Notes under the pieces: generated by a model | Seen by the model: only the letters and a program-made list of their open reading frames with translations | Database searches by the model: none | Told to the model about the DNA's origin: nothing | Assembly: GCA_964538915.1 (NCBI GenBank) | Contig: CAZIFB010000004.1 | Location: forward strand, 1 to 64,000 | Reading direction: 5' to 3' | Origin: JAEUHQ01 sp964538915 | Lineage (GTDB): Bacteria > Planctomycetota > UBA1135 > UBA2386 | Length of the DNA: 64,000 nt | Program-made: the position numbers and the translations under genes | Shown here: positions 43,176 to 51,920 of the stretch, one piece after another | Numbering within the stretch: the first letter of the stretch is position 1 | Layout: every line of letters starts with the position of its first letter

Positions 43176-44288
43176 ATGCCCGCCACGAAGAAGTCTCCGT
43201 CCGCATCCTCCGCCACTTCCGCCGCCGGTCCCTGGAACGGCCGGTTCGTGTGGCACGACCTGATGACGAAGGACGGCGCCGCGGCGCAGGAGTTCTACTG
43301 CGCGCTGTTCGGCTGGCAGATCCAGCCGATCGACATGGGCGGCTGCATCTACCGGATGATCGTCGCGGGTCCCGGCCCGATCGGCGGCATCGTCGAAGAG
43401 AAGAACATCCCCACCGCGCACTGGATGCCGTACCTCGCGACGGCCGACGTCGACGCCGCGGCGGCGAAGGTGACCGAACTCGGCGGCTCGACGTGCGTGC
43501 CGCCGACGGACATCCCGAACACCGGCCGTTTCGCCGTCGTGGGCGATCCGCAGGGCGCGTTCTTCTCGCTCTACAAGGGCCTGCCGACTTCGCACGGCGC
43601 CGACCCCGACGCACCGGTCGCCGGCCGCGTGTGCTGGAACGAACTGCTGACGACCGATGCCGACGGCGCGTTGCGTTTCTACGCGACGATGTTCGGCTGG
43701 ACCGACGAGCCGAAGGACATCGGCGAGATGGGCACGTACCACGTGCAGAACCTCGGCAGCAAGCAGGCCGGCGGCATCATGAAGAACCCGCAGCCGGGCA
43801 TGCCGAGCGCGTGGCTCGTCTACTTCCTGGCGCCGGACCTGCGCGCGACGACCGAACGCGCGAAGCAGCTGGGCGCGACGCCGCTGATGGAGAACGTGCC
43901 GATCCCGGGCGTGGGTGCATTCTCGATGTTCGTCGATCCGACCGGCGCCGTGTTCGCGCTGTTCCAGCCGCTGCCGGAGCACGTCGCGAAGGAACACCCG
44001 GAACTCACCGTGGTGAAGGAGAAGCCCGCGAAGCCGAAGAGCGCGGCGAAGGCGAAGAAGGCGAAGCCGGCCAAGGCCGCGAAGAAGCCCGCGCCGACCA
44101 AGAAGGCGCCCGCCAAGAAACCGGCGGCGAAGAAGGCACCAGTCAAGACCGCGAAGAAGCCGGTCAAGGCCGCGAAGAAGGCTGCCAAGAAGGCCGCCAA
44201 GAAACCGGCGGCGAAGAAGGCGCCCGCGAAGGCTGCGAAGAAACCTGCGAAGAAGGCCGCCAAGAAGAGCGCGAAGAAGAAGCGCTGA
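43176..44288 (+). CDS. Double VOC (glyoxalase-fold) protein with histone-H1-like Lys/Ala tail
   Basis: The protein has 370 residues. Two VOC modules: FVWHDLMTKDGAAAQEFYCALFGW (about 24-135) and CWNELLTTDADGALRFYATMFGW (about 150-270), each ending in a GDPQGA/VDPTGA-type strand. The last 85 residues are almost only Lys, Ala and Pro in KKPAAKKAPAKAAKKP-type repeats, like eukaryotic H1 or bacterial H1-like proteins. The first part fits the two-domain VOC family of small enzymes or binders; the tail should bind nucleic acid strongly. The repeats are low-complexity but in frame. Confidence 0.88.
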   Translation: MPATKKSPSASSATSAAGPWNGRFVWHDLMTKDGAAAQEFYCALFGWQIQPIDMGGCIYRMIVAGPGPIGGIVEEKNIPTAHWMPYLATADVDAAAAKVTELGGSTCVPPTDIPNTGRFAVVGDPQGAFFSLYKGLPTSHGADPDAPVAGRVCWNELLTTDADGALRFYATMFGWTDEPKDIGEMGTYHVQNLGSKQAGGIMKNPQPGMPSAWLVYFLAPDLRATTERAKQLGATPLMENVPIPGVGAFSMFVDPTGAVFALFQPLPEHVAKEHPELTVVKEKPAKPKSAAKAKKAKPAKAAKKPAPTKKAPAKKPAAKKAPVKTAKKPVKAAKKAAKKAAKKPAAKKAPAKAAKKPAKKAAKKSAKKKR

Positions 44289-44303
44289 CGAAGCGCGCCG
44301 GCC

Positions 44304-45269
44304 TCACACCGGCTGAGGCCCGGTCACGGACAGGAAGAACTCTTCGAGCGTGCTGCCCTCGGTCATCGCACGCGGCGCGATGCCGAGGTCGAGCACGGTG
44401 CGCATGACGCGCACGACGGTCTCGTCGGCCGAAGAGCCTGGCGGGATCGTGAGGTGGATGCGGTAGCGCATCGGCCCGCGCTCCTCGATCGTGCGCACGC
44501 CGTTCGCGGCACGGAGGCGCGCCATCTCGTCGTCGGACAGGGGCCGTCGCACGTCGAGTTCGACCATGTGGCCCTGCCGCGTGATGTCGGCGACGGGGCC
44601 CGCGACCTTCAGCTTGCCGTGGTCGAGGATCGCGACGTGATCGCACAGTTCCTGGATCTCGGCGAGATTGTGCGAGCTGATCACGGCCGTCACACGACGC
44701 GAACGCTGCAGGTCGCGCACCAGGTCGCGGATCTGGCGCGCGTTCTGCGGATCGAGTCCCGAGGTCGGCTCGTCGAGCAGGATCACCTCGGGCTCGCCGA
44801 GGAACGCCTGCGCGATGCCGAGGCGCTTCAGCATGCCGTGCGACAGTGCGTGGATGCCGCGCTTCCGGTACTCGGCGATGCCGACGAGCTCCAGCGCGGC
44901 GACGACTTCCTTCTCGGCGGTCGCACGATCGCGGCCGTCGAGGCGCCGCAGGAACACGAGCTGCTCGAGGATGGGCACGTTCTTCTGGAACGACGCGTCC
45001 TGCGGCAGGATCGTCATGCGCCCCTGCAGCTCGCTGACGCGCGCGATGTCGATGCCGAGCACACGCAACGTCCCGCTGTCCGCGGCGAGGAAGCCCGCGG
45101 CGATCGAGAACAAGGTCGTCTTGCCGGCGCCGTTCGGGCCGAGCAGGCCGAAGATCGAACCCTGCGGCACGGCGAACGTGACGTCGTCGAGCGCGGCCTT
45201 CGCGCCGAAGCGTTTCGTCAGGTGCTCGATGCGCAGAGCGGGTTCGTGCATGGCGGGGTGCGTGGTCAC
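44304..45269 (-). CDS. ABC transporter ATP-binding protein
   Basis: The protein has 321 residues from the GTG at 45267-45269, which overlaps the permease stop by four bases; an ATG at 45249-45251 is the alternative. Walker A GPNGAGKT, signature LSHGMLKRLGIAQAF, Walker B VILLDEPTSGLD and the H-loop SSHN are all present. A C-terminal extension of about 90 residues follows, as in ABC-2 export systems. It pairs with the permease gene. Confidence 0.92.
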   Translation of the reverse strand: MTTHPAMHEPALRIEHLTKRFGAKAALDDVTFAVPQGSIFGLLGPNGAGKTTLFSIAAGFLAADSGTLRVLGIDIARVSELQGRMTILPQDASFQKNVPILEQLVFLRRLDGRDRATAEKEVVAALELVGIAEYRKRGIHALSHGMLKRLGIAQAFLGEPEVILLDEPTSGLDPQNARQIRDLVRDLQRSRRVTAVISSHNLAEIQELCDHVAILDHGKLKVAGPVADITRQGHMVELDVRRPLSDDEMARLRAANGVRTIEERGPMRYRIHLTIPPGSSADETVVRVMRTVLDLGIAPRAMTEGSTLEEFFLSVTGPQPV

Positions 45270-46165
45270 AGGTCGCGCCTCGTGAACCGGCGGTGGCCGA
45301 GCCACAGGAAGACGGCCGTCTGCGCCGCGCACCCGAGGAACGCGAACACGACCTGACCGGGTTCGGGGTGGAAGAGCCGCGTCTGGAACGGCCAGGGCAG
45401 CACGTAGTGCAGCCAACTCGCGTACGGCGTCGAAGCGCTGGCGATCGTCACGAACAACGGCACGCCGCCGATCACCGCCGACGTGATCGTCATGGACACG
45501 AATGCCGATCGGCACGACGCGGAGATCCACGCACACAGCGCGACGTACGGAACCGACACGCAGAACATCGCGAGCATCCCGTACGCCGCCCACACGAAGA
45601 GCGGCCCGGCGCCGTAGATCGACAGCCTCACCGCGATGTAGCTCGTCACGCCGACGCCGAGCAGAAGGAGCACGAGCGCGAACGTGCCGAGCATCCCGAG
45701 CAGCCGGCCGAAGAAGATGCTGCTGCGGTCCGTTCGCAGCAGCTGGTAGCGGAGCTGGCGCGATCCGATGTCGCTCGAGTAGAGGTCGAACGCGCCGAAC
45801 GAGACGACGAGCGGCCACCCGAACAGCAGGATCAGGAAGATCGCGGACAGGATCGCGGGGCGTTCTTCGATCAGGTACGCCGCCCACGCGTCGGCGGCGC
45901 GCTTCGCCTCCGGCAACTGCGCACTCTCCTTGTCGACGAGGACCCACGAGACGAGCGGCTTCGCCTGACGGCCGATCTGCGCGAGCACTTCGGCGGGATC
46001 CAGCGTCGGCGCCCGACTGCCGACCTGCTCGACCCCGAGCAGCACGTAGTGTGCGACGAGCAGACCGAACGTCAGCGCCGCGAGCAGGAACACGAGCCCG
46101 ATCCCGCCGCGCACCGAGTGCCGCGCGGAGTGGGTCGCGATCAGCCAAGTGTGTCTTCGGTTCAC
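45266..46165 (-). CDS. ABC-2-type transporter permease
   Basis: The protein has 299 residues and six predicted membrane helices: GIGLVFLLAALTFGLLVAHY at the N-terminus, a soluble periplasmic loop (about 45-100), then five further helices (for example ILSAIFLILLFGWPLVVSFG and TFALVLLLLGVGVTSYIAV). This matches ABC-2 membrane subunits. Substrate unknown. It is translationally coupled to the ATPase gene. Confidence 0.88.
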   Translation of the reverse strand: MNRRHTWLIATHSARHSVRGGIGLVFLLAALTFGLLVAHYVLLGVEQVGSRAPTLDPAEVLAQIGRQAKPLVSWVLVDKESAQLPEAKRAADAWAAYLIEERPAILSAIFLILLFGWPLVVSFGAFDLYSSDIGSRQLRYQLLRTDRSSIFFGRLLGMLGTFALVLLLLGVGVTSYIAVRLSIYGAGPLFVWAAYGMLAMFCVSVPYVALCAWISASCRSAFVSMTITSAVIGGVPLFVTIASASTPYASWLHYVLPWPFQTRLFHPEPGQVVFAFLGCAAQTAVFLWLGHRRFTRRDL

Positions 46166-46187
46166 GCGAGGTCGGCGCAGGGTGCAG

Positions 46188-46643
46188 TCACCGGACGAAG
46201 TCCTCGCGGAACGTCGTGTTGAGCAGGAACAGCGTCACGAGCGGGAAGAAGATCCACACAACGACGCCGAGTCCGAGATTCTGGCCCGAGTGCTCGCCGA
46301 TCGTCCACGACAGCACACCCGAGAACGCCAGCGACTGCAGCGCGTAGGCATTGCCGACTCCGCGGCCCCACACACGACTCTGGCGCAGGTAACCGATACC
46401 CGACACGACGAGGAAGGGCACCGACACGAACGACGAGATCGTCTGCAAGAGGAGCGCGCGTTCGCCGAGCCTGGCTAACACCTCGTCAACCTGTCGGCGG
46501 GTCGCTTCGTCGATCTCGATACGGCCGGCGTGCAGCACGAGCAGAGCGACACTGCCGAGCGCCTGCACCAACGAGAAGGCGCCGAACACGAAGTTGATCA
46601 CCGCGAGAGCCGTGAGTCCGCCGGGGCGGCTTCCTTCCGACAT
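46188..46643 (-). CDS. Four-helix membrane protein of unknown function
   Basis: The protein has 151 residues from the ATG at 46641-46643. Four hydrophobic helices: TALAVINFVFGAFSLVQAL, then FVSVPFLVVSGIGYL, LQSLAFSGVLSWTIG and LGVVVWIFFPLVTLFLL. A charged loop (EIDEATRRQVDEVLARLGER) separates the first two. It is 22 bases upstream of the ABC permease on the same strand and probably in its operon. Confidence 0.75.
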   Translation of the reverse strand: MSEGSRPGGLTALAVINFVFGAFSLVQALGSVALLVLHAGRIEIDEATRRQVDEVLARLGERALLLQTISSFVSVPFLVVSGIGYLRQSRVWGRGVGNAYALQSLAFSGVLSWTIGEHSGQNLGLGVVVWIFFPLVTLFLLNTTFREDFVR

Positions 46644-46816
46644 CGAACCTCCGAAAAGCGTCTGCGAGCAGGCCGGCACTTTGGCGGCGAGGCGACGGAT
46701 GGCGCAAGCACGAACTCGCCGCGACCGGGCCTCGCCGGCGGCCCGGCACGCGAGGCGATCCGCGGCGGGGCACGCCTCGTTTCGCGGACCGCGCGCGACC
46801 TTCGTAGACTCACGCC

Positions 46817-48952
46817 ATGCGACCGATACAGCCCTGCGCGATCCTGTTCGCCGCCGCGATGGCCGCGACGATCGACGCCCAAGTCCCCATGCCCGCCTCC
46901 ACGACCCCGGCGACCGCCGCCGGCAATCCGTTCCTCTCGCCGAGCACGCTTCCGTACGGCACGCCGCCGTTCGATCGGATCCGCGACGAGCACTACTTGC
47001 CGGCCTTCGAAGAGGGCATGCGGCAGCACCTCGCCGAGATCCGTGCGATCGCGACCCAGAAGGACGCGCCGACGTTCGCCAACACGATCGAGGCGATGGA
47101 GAAGAGCGGGGCGCTGCTGACGCGCGTGAGCCGCGTGTTCTTCAACCTCACCGAGTCGACGACGAACGAGACGATCCAGAAGGTGCAGGCCGACGTTGCG
47201 CCGAAGCTCGCGTCGCACCAGGACGAGATCTGGCTGGACAAGGAGCTGTTCGCGCGCATCGAGGCCGTGCACGAAGCCCGCGCATCGCTGAAGGACCCGG
47301 AGCAGATCCGCCTCGTCGAACGCTACCGCCTCAACTTCGCCCGCAACGGCGCACTCCTGTCGGCGGAGAAGCAGAAGCGCCTGCGCGAGATCAACGAGGC
47401 GCAGTCGAAGCTGACGACCGCGTTCCAGGAGAAGCTGCTCGCCGGCACGAAGAAGCTCGCGGTCGCGTTCGAGCGCCGCGCGGAACTCTCCGGCCTCGAC
47501 GAAAGTGCGCTGTCGGCCGCCGCCGCCGCCGCGAAGGAGGCCGGACTGCCGGGCCGCTTCCTCGTCACGCTGCAGCTGCCGTCGTCGCAGGGCATCCTGT
47601 CCTCGCTGAACAACCGCGCTTCGCGGCAGCGCATCTTCGAGGCGTCGGTCGCGCGCTGCGACCAGGGCGACGAGGTCGACACGAAGGAACTCGTGAAGCA
47701 GCTCGTGTCGCTGCGCGCCGAGCGGGCGCGCCTGTTCGACTACGAGAACCACGCCGCCTACGTGCTCGCCGACCAGATGGCCGGCACGCCGAAGGCAGTG
47801 CTCGACATGCTCGGCAGCATGGCGAAACAGATCGTCGCGAAGGCCGACGCCGAAGCGAAGGAGCTGCAGGCGCACTTCGCGGCGACGGAGCCCAGCGCGA
47901 AGTTCGAGGCCTGGGACTGGGCCTTCGTCGCGGAGCAGGTGCGCCGGCTGCGCTACGACTTCGACGAGACGGCGGTGAAGCAGTACTTCGAGCTCGACTC
48001 GGTGCTGCAGAACGGCCTCTTCTTCATGGCGAAGCAGCTCTACGGCATCGAGCTGCGCGAGCGGAAGGACCTGCCGGTCTACCACCCCGACGTGCGCGTG
48101 TTCGAGGTGTTCGACGGCAAGAACGCGCCGATCGGCCTCTTCTACGCCGACTACTACGCGCGGCCGAGCAAGCGCGGCGGCGCGTGGATGGACAACTTCG
48201 TCGAGCAGAGCGACCTGCTCGGCCAGAAGCCCGTCGTCGTGAACGTGCTCAACATCCAGAAGCCGGCGGCCGGGCAGCCGACGCTGCTCACGTTCGACGA
48301 GGTCACCACGCTCTTCCACGAGTTCGGCCACGGCGTGCACGGGCTGTTCAGCCACTGCCGCTTCCCGCTGCTCGCCGGCACCAACGTGCCGCGCGACTTC
48401 GTCGAGTTCCCGTCCCAGTTCCACGAGGACTTCGCGTTCGACCCGGCGGTGCTCGCGCGGTGCGCGAAGCACTGGCAGACCGGCGAAGCGATGCCGGCGG
48501 ACCTCGTCGAGAAGGTGCGGCGCGCCCGCACGTTCGGCCAGGGCTTCGCGTCGCTCGAGTACGTCGCCGCCGCGATCCTCGACATGGCGTGGCACATGGT
48601 ACCGCCCGGCACCGAGGTGAAGGACGTCGACGCGTTCGAGCGCGAGGCGCTGCAGAAGAACGGCGTCGCCCACCCGCTGGTGCCGCCGCGCTACCGCACG
48701 ACGTACTTCTCGCACGTGTGGCCGGGCGGCTACTCGGCGGGCTACTACGCCTACATGTGGAGCGAGGCGCTCGCCGCCGACGCGTTCGCCTGCGTGATGG
48801 AGAAGGGCGGCATCACCCGCGAGAACGGCGACCGCTTCCGCGACCTCGTGCTCTCGCGCGGACTCACGCGCGAACCGATGACGATGTTCACCGAGTTCCG
48901 CGGGCGGCCGCTCGACACGAAGGCGCTGCTCAAACGCCGCGGCCTGCTGTAG
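46817..48952 (+). CDS. dcp: M3-family oligopeptidase (Dcp-type peptidyl-dipeptidase), exported
   Basis: The protein has 711 residues with an N-terminal signal (CAILFAAAMAATIDAQ). The zinc site HEFGH is at 501-505 (LFHEFGHGVHGLF), with Glu in the downstream DFVEFPSQFHEDF. YHPDVRVFEV, FYADYYARPSKRGGAW and YARPSKR-type sequences are typical of Dcp/oligopeptidase A. The length matches the family. It degrades short peptides, here probably in the periplasm. Its last 23 bases overlap the convergent membrane-protein gene. Confidence 0.93.
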   Translation: MRPIQPCAILFAAAMAATIDAQVPMPASTTPATAAGNPFLSPSTLPYGTPPFDRIRDEHYLPAFEEGMRQHLAEIRAIATQKDAPTFANTIEAMEKSGALLTRVSRVFFNLTESTTNETIQKVQADVAPKLASHQDEIWLDKELFARIEAVHEARASLKDPEQIRLVERYRLNFARNGALLSAEKQKRLREINEAQSKLTTAFQEKLLAGTKKLAVAFERRAELSGLDESALSAAAAAAKEAGLPGRFLVTLQLPSSQGILSSLNNRASRQRIFEASVARCDQGDEVDTKELVKQLVSLRAERARLFDYENHAAYVLADQMAGTPKAVLDMLGSMAKQIVAKADAEAKELQAHFAATEPSAKFEAWDWAFVAEQVRRLRYDFDETAVKQYFELDSVLQNGLFFMAKQLYGIELRERKDLPVYHPDVRVFEVFDGKNAPIGLFYADYYARPSKRGGAWMDNFVEQSDLLGQKPVVVNVLNIQKPAAGQPTLLTFDEVTTLFHEFGHGVHGLFSHCRFPLLAGTNVPRDFVEFPSQFHEDFAFDPAVLARCAKHWQTGEAMPADLVEKVRRARTFGQGFASLEYVAAAILDMAWHMVPPGTEVKDVDAFEREALQKNGVAHPLVPPRYRTTYFSHVWPGGYSAGYYAYMWSEALAADAFACVMEKGGITRENGDRFRDLVLSRGLTREPMTMFTEFRGRPLDTKALLKRRGLL

Positions 48953-50195
48953 GGCCGCGCGCGTCGCGGCGCGCGATCCAGGCTCCCGCCGCCAGGATCG
49001 CACCGAGCGCCGCGAGAACGCACACGAACGCCGGCCACACCCGTGGCAGCCAGTTGCAGAGCGCGGCGGACAACGGCCCGAATCCGATCGCGAGCGCCTC
49101 GCCGGGCGCGGTGACCGGAACGATCACGCCGGCGGTCACGAGGAAGGCGGGTTCCGGTTCGATGAGCTCCTTCGTCGGCCAGGACCCGATCGGCCACTGC
49201 GACCAGATCTGCATCAGGACCGCGCCGGTGGTGACCAGCGCCACGAACAGAAGTCGGTGACCCGCCCGCAGGAACGCGATCGACGCGAGAACCAGCGGGA
49301 TCACGACCAGATTGCTGTGCCGACTCCAGTCGTAGGCGATGCAGTAGATGACCCCGATACCGAGCAACAACGACCACAGCTGCCTCCGTTCCGGATCGTT
49401 CGGCCGAACTCGCTGGTGCCACGCCAGGACCGCGAGGACGGGGCCGAACGCGACGGTCCAGTGGGTGACGACCAGGCACCACGCGACGAACGCTCCCCCG
49501 GGGAACAGCGGGTACTTCGCGAAGTAGTCGTTCGAGAACAGCTGCTGCGGCGCGACGGCCTTCACGTAGAGGTAGAACGCCGCGTACGTCCCGACCGCGA
49601 TCGCCGCGCCGATCGTGTCGGCACGCCACCGCGAGTCGTGCGCGCGCCGGACGAACCAGGCCCACGGCAGCAGGAACGCGGAGGCCTCGTGGTTGAGCAG
49701 CGCGAGGAAGAACAGCGTCCAGAAGACTGCGGGTCTCGGCACCGCGAGCAGCATCGCGAAGCAAATCGCGTACGTCAGGTCGTCGCTGTAGCCGACCCAG
49801 TTCTGCTTGTAGATCTGCACCGGCGAGATCAGCGAAACCGCCACCGTGATCAGCGTCGCGTCGACAACTGTCGAGCCGCGACGCCGGCAGAAGAAAAACG
49901 TGGTCGCGAGGAAGACGATCGCGAGACCTCGGGTGAACAGCACCCAGCCGGGGGCGCCGCGGTACCCGCAAAGCCACGACAGGAGCGGGGCCAGGAAACG
50001 CTGCGGCAGCTCTCCCGGGAACGCGAACGGGTCCAAGGACACCGCCTCCCACTGCAACCCGAAGCCGTGCGCGGCCGCCAGGGGTGGCACGAGAACACAC
50101 GAGAACCAGTACGCGGCCACGCCTGCGACGAGTGCGAAGACGAAGTCGGTCCATCGCTTCCCTGGCGCCTGCACGGTGGTCGCGTTCGTCGTCAT
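48930..50195 (-). CDS. Polytopic membrane protein of unknown function
   Basis: The protein has 421 residues with about ten hydrophobic helices, the first FVFALVAGVAAYWFSCVLV. Motifs such as QIYKQNWVGYSDDLTYAICF, LLNHEASAFLLPWAW and YDWSRHSNLVVIPLVL recall lipid-linked glycosyltransferase-like membrane proteins, but no named family is certain. The 3' end overlaps the oligopeptidase gene by 23 bases on the other strand. Confidence 0.78.
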   Translation of the reverse strand: MTTNATTVQAPGKRWTDFVFALVAGVAAYWFSCVLVPPLAAAHGFGLQWEAVSLDPFAFPGELPQRFLAPLLSWLCGYRGAPGWVLFTRGLAIVFLATTFFFCRRRGSTVVDATLITVAVSLISPVQIYKQNWVGYSDDLTYAICFAMLLAVPRPAVFWTLFFLALLNHEASAFLLPWAWFVRRAHDSRWRADTIGAAIAVGTYAAFYLYVKAVAPQQLFSNDYFAKYPLFPGGAFVAWCLVVTHWTVAFGPVLAVLAWHQRVRPNDPERRQLWSLLLGIGVIYCIAYDWSRHSNLVVIPLVLASIAFLRAGHRLLFVALVTTGAVLMQIWSQWPIGSWPTKELIEPEPAFLVTAGVIVPVTAPGEALAIGFGPLSAALCNWLPRVWPAFVCVLAALGAILAAGAWIARRDARGPTAGRGV

Positions 50196-50269
50196 GGGGC
50201 GGGCACGTGGCCTGGACCGCGAGGCGCGAGACCCTACTCACGCCGCCCGGGCGCATCAACAATAGCCCC

Positions 50270-51898
50270 ATGCGCTGCCTCCGCTCCGTCGCGGCCACGC
50301 TGCCGCTGTTCTTCACGTCGTTCGCGCTCGCCCAGAACGAACCGGACTCCGATGGCGACGGGCTGTCGGACTTCGCGGAGATCCACAAGCACCTCACGGA
50401 TCCGGCGAAGGCCGACTCGGACGGCGACGGGGTTCCCGACGGCGAGTGGCGCGAACGGCGCGAGTACCAGTACACGGTCCGCACGATCGTGCGCGTGATG
50501 CGGCCGGTGACGATCGAATACCTCACCGACGACCATCAGGATGCACGCGTCCTCGACCAGACCGCCGAATGGGTCGAGCTCGAGGTGATCCACTACCCGT
50601 TCACGACGGGCGCCGGCACGATCGTCGGCGATCCCGAGTGGCGGAACGCCGCCGCGAAGATGCCGCAGTGGACCGCGCCCGGACCGACCGCGGACTGGAC
50701 GCCGGCGATGCGCGACGCTCTCGTCGGGAAGCTCCGCGCCGCCAGCATCGACGCGAACGCACTCGACGACAAGGCGCTCGTCGAACGCGCGTCGCGGTGG
50801 CTCTGCGAGCACGCGAAGGTGCACGACGGCTTCTCGACGTTCGTCACGGCGTTCGACGATGCCGGCAAGCCGTTCGTGCCGGCCGATCTCCGGCCCGCCG
50901 TCCGCGCGGACGACGCGGCCCTCGTGAAGCAGTGGCGCAACGAGGTCTCCGCGCGCGGCATGTTCGAGAACGCGACGCGCGGCTCGTGTTCGTCGTCGGC
51001 GATCTACCTGAACGGCTGCCTGCGTGCGCTCGGCATCCCGACGCGCATCGTGCTCTGCATCCCGCCGGTGGACGCGAACGACGAACTCGAGGTGAAGATG
51101 CTCGAGCGCGGCATCAGTCACGTCGAACTGCAGAGCCGCGTCCTGCCGGCCGTGCAGGCGCAGCGCGGTCACTGGACGTCGCACACGTTCAACGAGGTCT
51201 TCGTCGGCGGCCGCTGGCGGCGGCTCGACTACGACCGCCTCGGCCAGGACATCGTCGATCCCGGCGGCCTCGGCCTCATGACGCACGTCGCCACGTTCTC
51301 GGACTGGGCCGCTGCGAACTTGCCGGCGACCATCGGCCGGCGCGACGCGCTGAAGCAGCGCGACCCCGTGTTCCGCAGCGCGAACCCGTACTCCGCGATC
51401 GCCGTCTCCGACGAGTACGGCGTGCACACGAAGGTCGCGCGGAGCACCGAGGCGCCGAAGGCGCGGGTGACCGCCGTGCACTGGGGCGACGGGCGCGACG
51501 TCCCCGACGACGTCCGCGAATGGTTCGCGAAGAGGAAGGTGTTCGGCCTCGTCGCGCGCGTCGAGGGACCGGCGGCGATGGACGAAGTGCAGCGCTTCCT
51601 CCGGGCGACCGACCTGCGCGCACGGCTCGTCGCGGACGGGAAGCCGACGCTGGGCGTCGGCCTCGACGCCGGCGCGTTNNNNNNNNNNACCGCTGGTGAC
51701 GAACGCGACCGTGCCGCGTACGACGCCGGCGCGTTCTGGGGCAGGGGCGACCACGCGCTCGTCGTCGTTCCGTTCGGAACGGCGGACCGGCGCGACTTCG
51801 ACGCAGGGGCCGACTATCGGTTCGTGCTGCGCAACGAGAACGCGGACGCGACCTGGGGCGACGGCACGATCGCCGTTCCGCGCCGCCCCGCGAAGTGA
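50270..51898 (+). CDS. Secreted transglutaminase-like protein with Ca-binding repeats (interrupted by N gap)
   Basis: The protein has about 542 residues from the ATG at 50270. A signal peptide (LPLFFTSFALAQ) is followed by two thrombospondin type 3-like calcium loops: DSDGDGLSDFAE and DSDGDGVPDGEW. A transglutaminase-like core has the Cys in RGSCSSSAIYLNGCLRALG and the His in GHWTSHTFNEVFVGGRWRRLDYD. The 10-N gap at 51679-51688 falls near the end; the frame is open on both sides, but the true length across it is unknown. The role is probably cell-envelope or extracellular protein processing. Confidence 0.82.
   Translation: MRCLRSVAATLPLFFTSFALAQNEPDSDGDGLSDFAEIHKHLTDPAKADSDGDGVPDGEWRERREYQYTVRTIVRVMRPVTIEYLTDDHQDARVLDQTAEWVELEVIHYPFTTGAGTIVGDPEWRNAAAKMPQWTAPGPTADWTPAMRDALVGKLRAASIDANALDDKALVERASRWLCEHAKVHDGFSTFVTAFDDAGKPFVPADLRPAVRADDAALVKQWRNEVSARGMFENATRGSCSSSAIYLNGCLRALGIPTRIVLCIPPVDANDELEVKMLERGISHVELQSRVLPAVQAQRGHWTSHTFNEVFVGGRWRRLDYDRLGQDIVDPGGLGLMTHVATFSDWAAANLPATIGRRDALKQRDPVFRSANPYSAIAVSDEYGVHTKVARSTEAPKARVTAVHWGDGRDVPDDVREWFAKRKVFGLVARVEGPAAMDEVQRFLRATDLRARLVADGKPTLGVGLDAGAXXXXTAGDERDRAAYDAGAFWGRGDHALVVVPFGTADRRDFDAGADYRFVLRNENADATWGDGTIAVPRRPAK
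51679..51688. other. Scaffold gap of 10 N inside the transglutaminase-like gene
   Basis: Ten Ns directly follow CGACGCCGGCGCGTT (51664-51678), and the same 15 bases recur at 51721-51735 just after the gap. The gap was probably placed because the assembler met a repeat; its true size is unknown. Confidence 0.95.
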
Positions 51899-51920
51899 TC
51901 GCCGCCCGGAGTCCTCCGCG

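Noticed and set aside
41595..43997. Minus-strand frame of 800 codons
   Set aside because: It is antisense to the DUF3472 and VOC genes and its product has no recognisable fold.
46594..49260. Long frames of about 800-890 codons on both strands over the oligopeptidase gene
   Set aside because: The M3 peptidase in the remaining frame has its full active site; the others are Arg/Ala-rich shadows.
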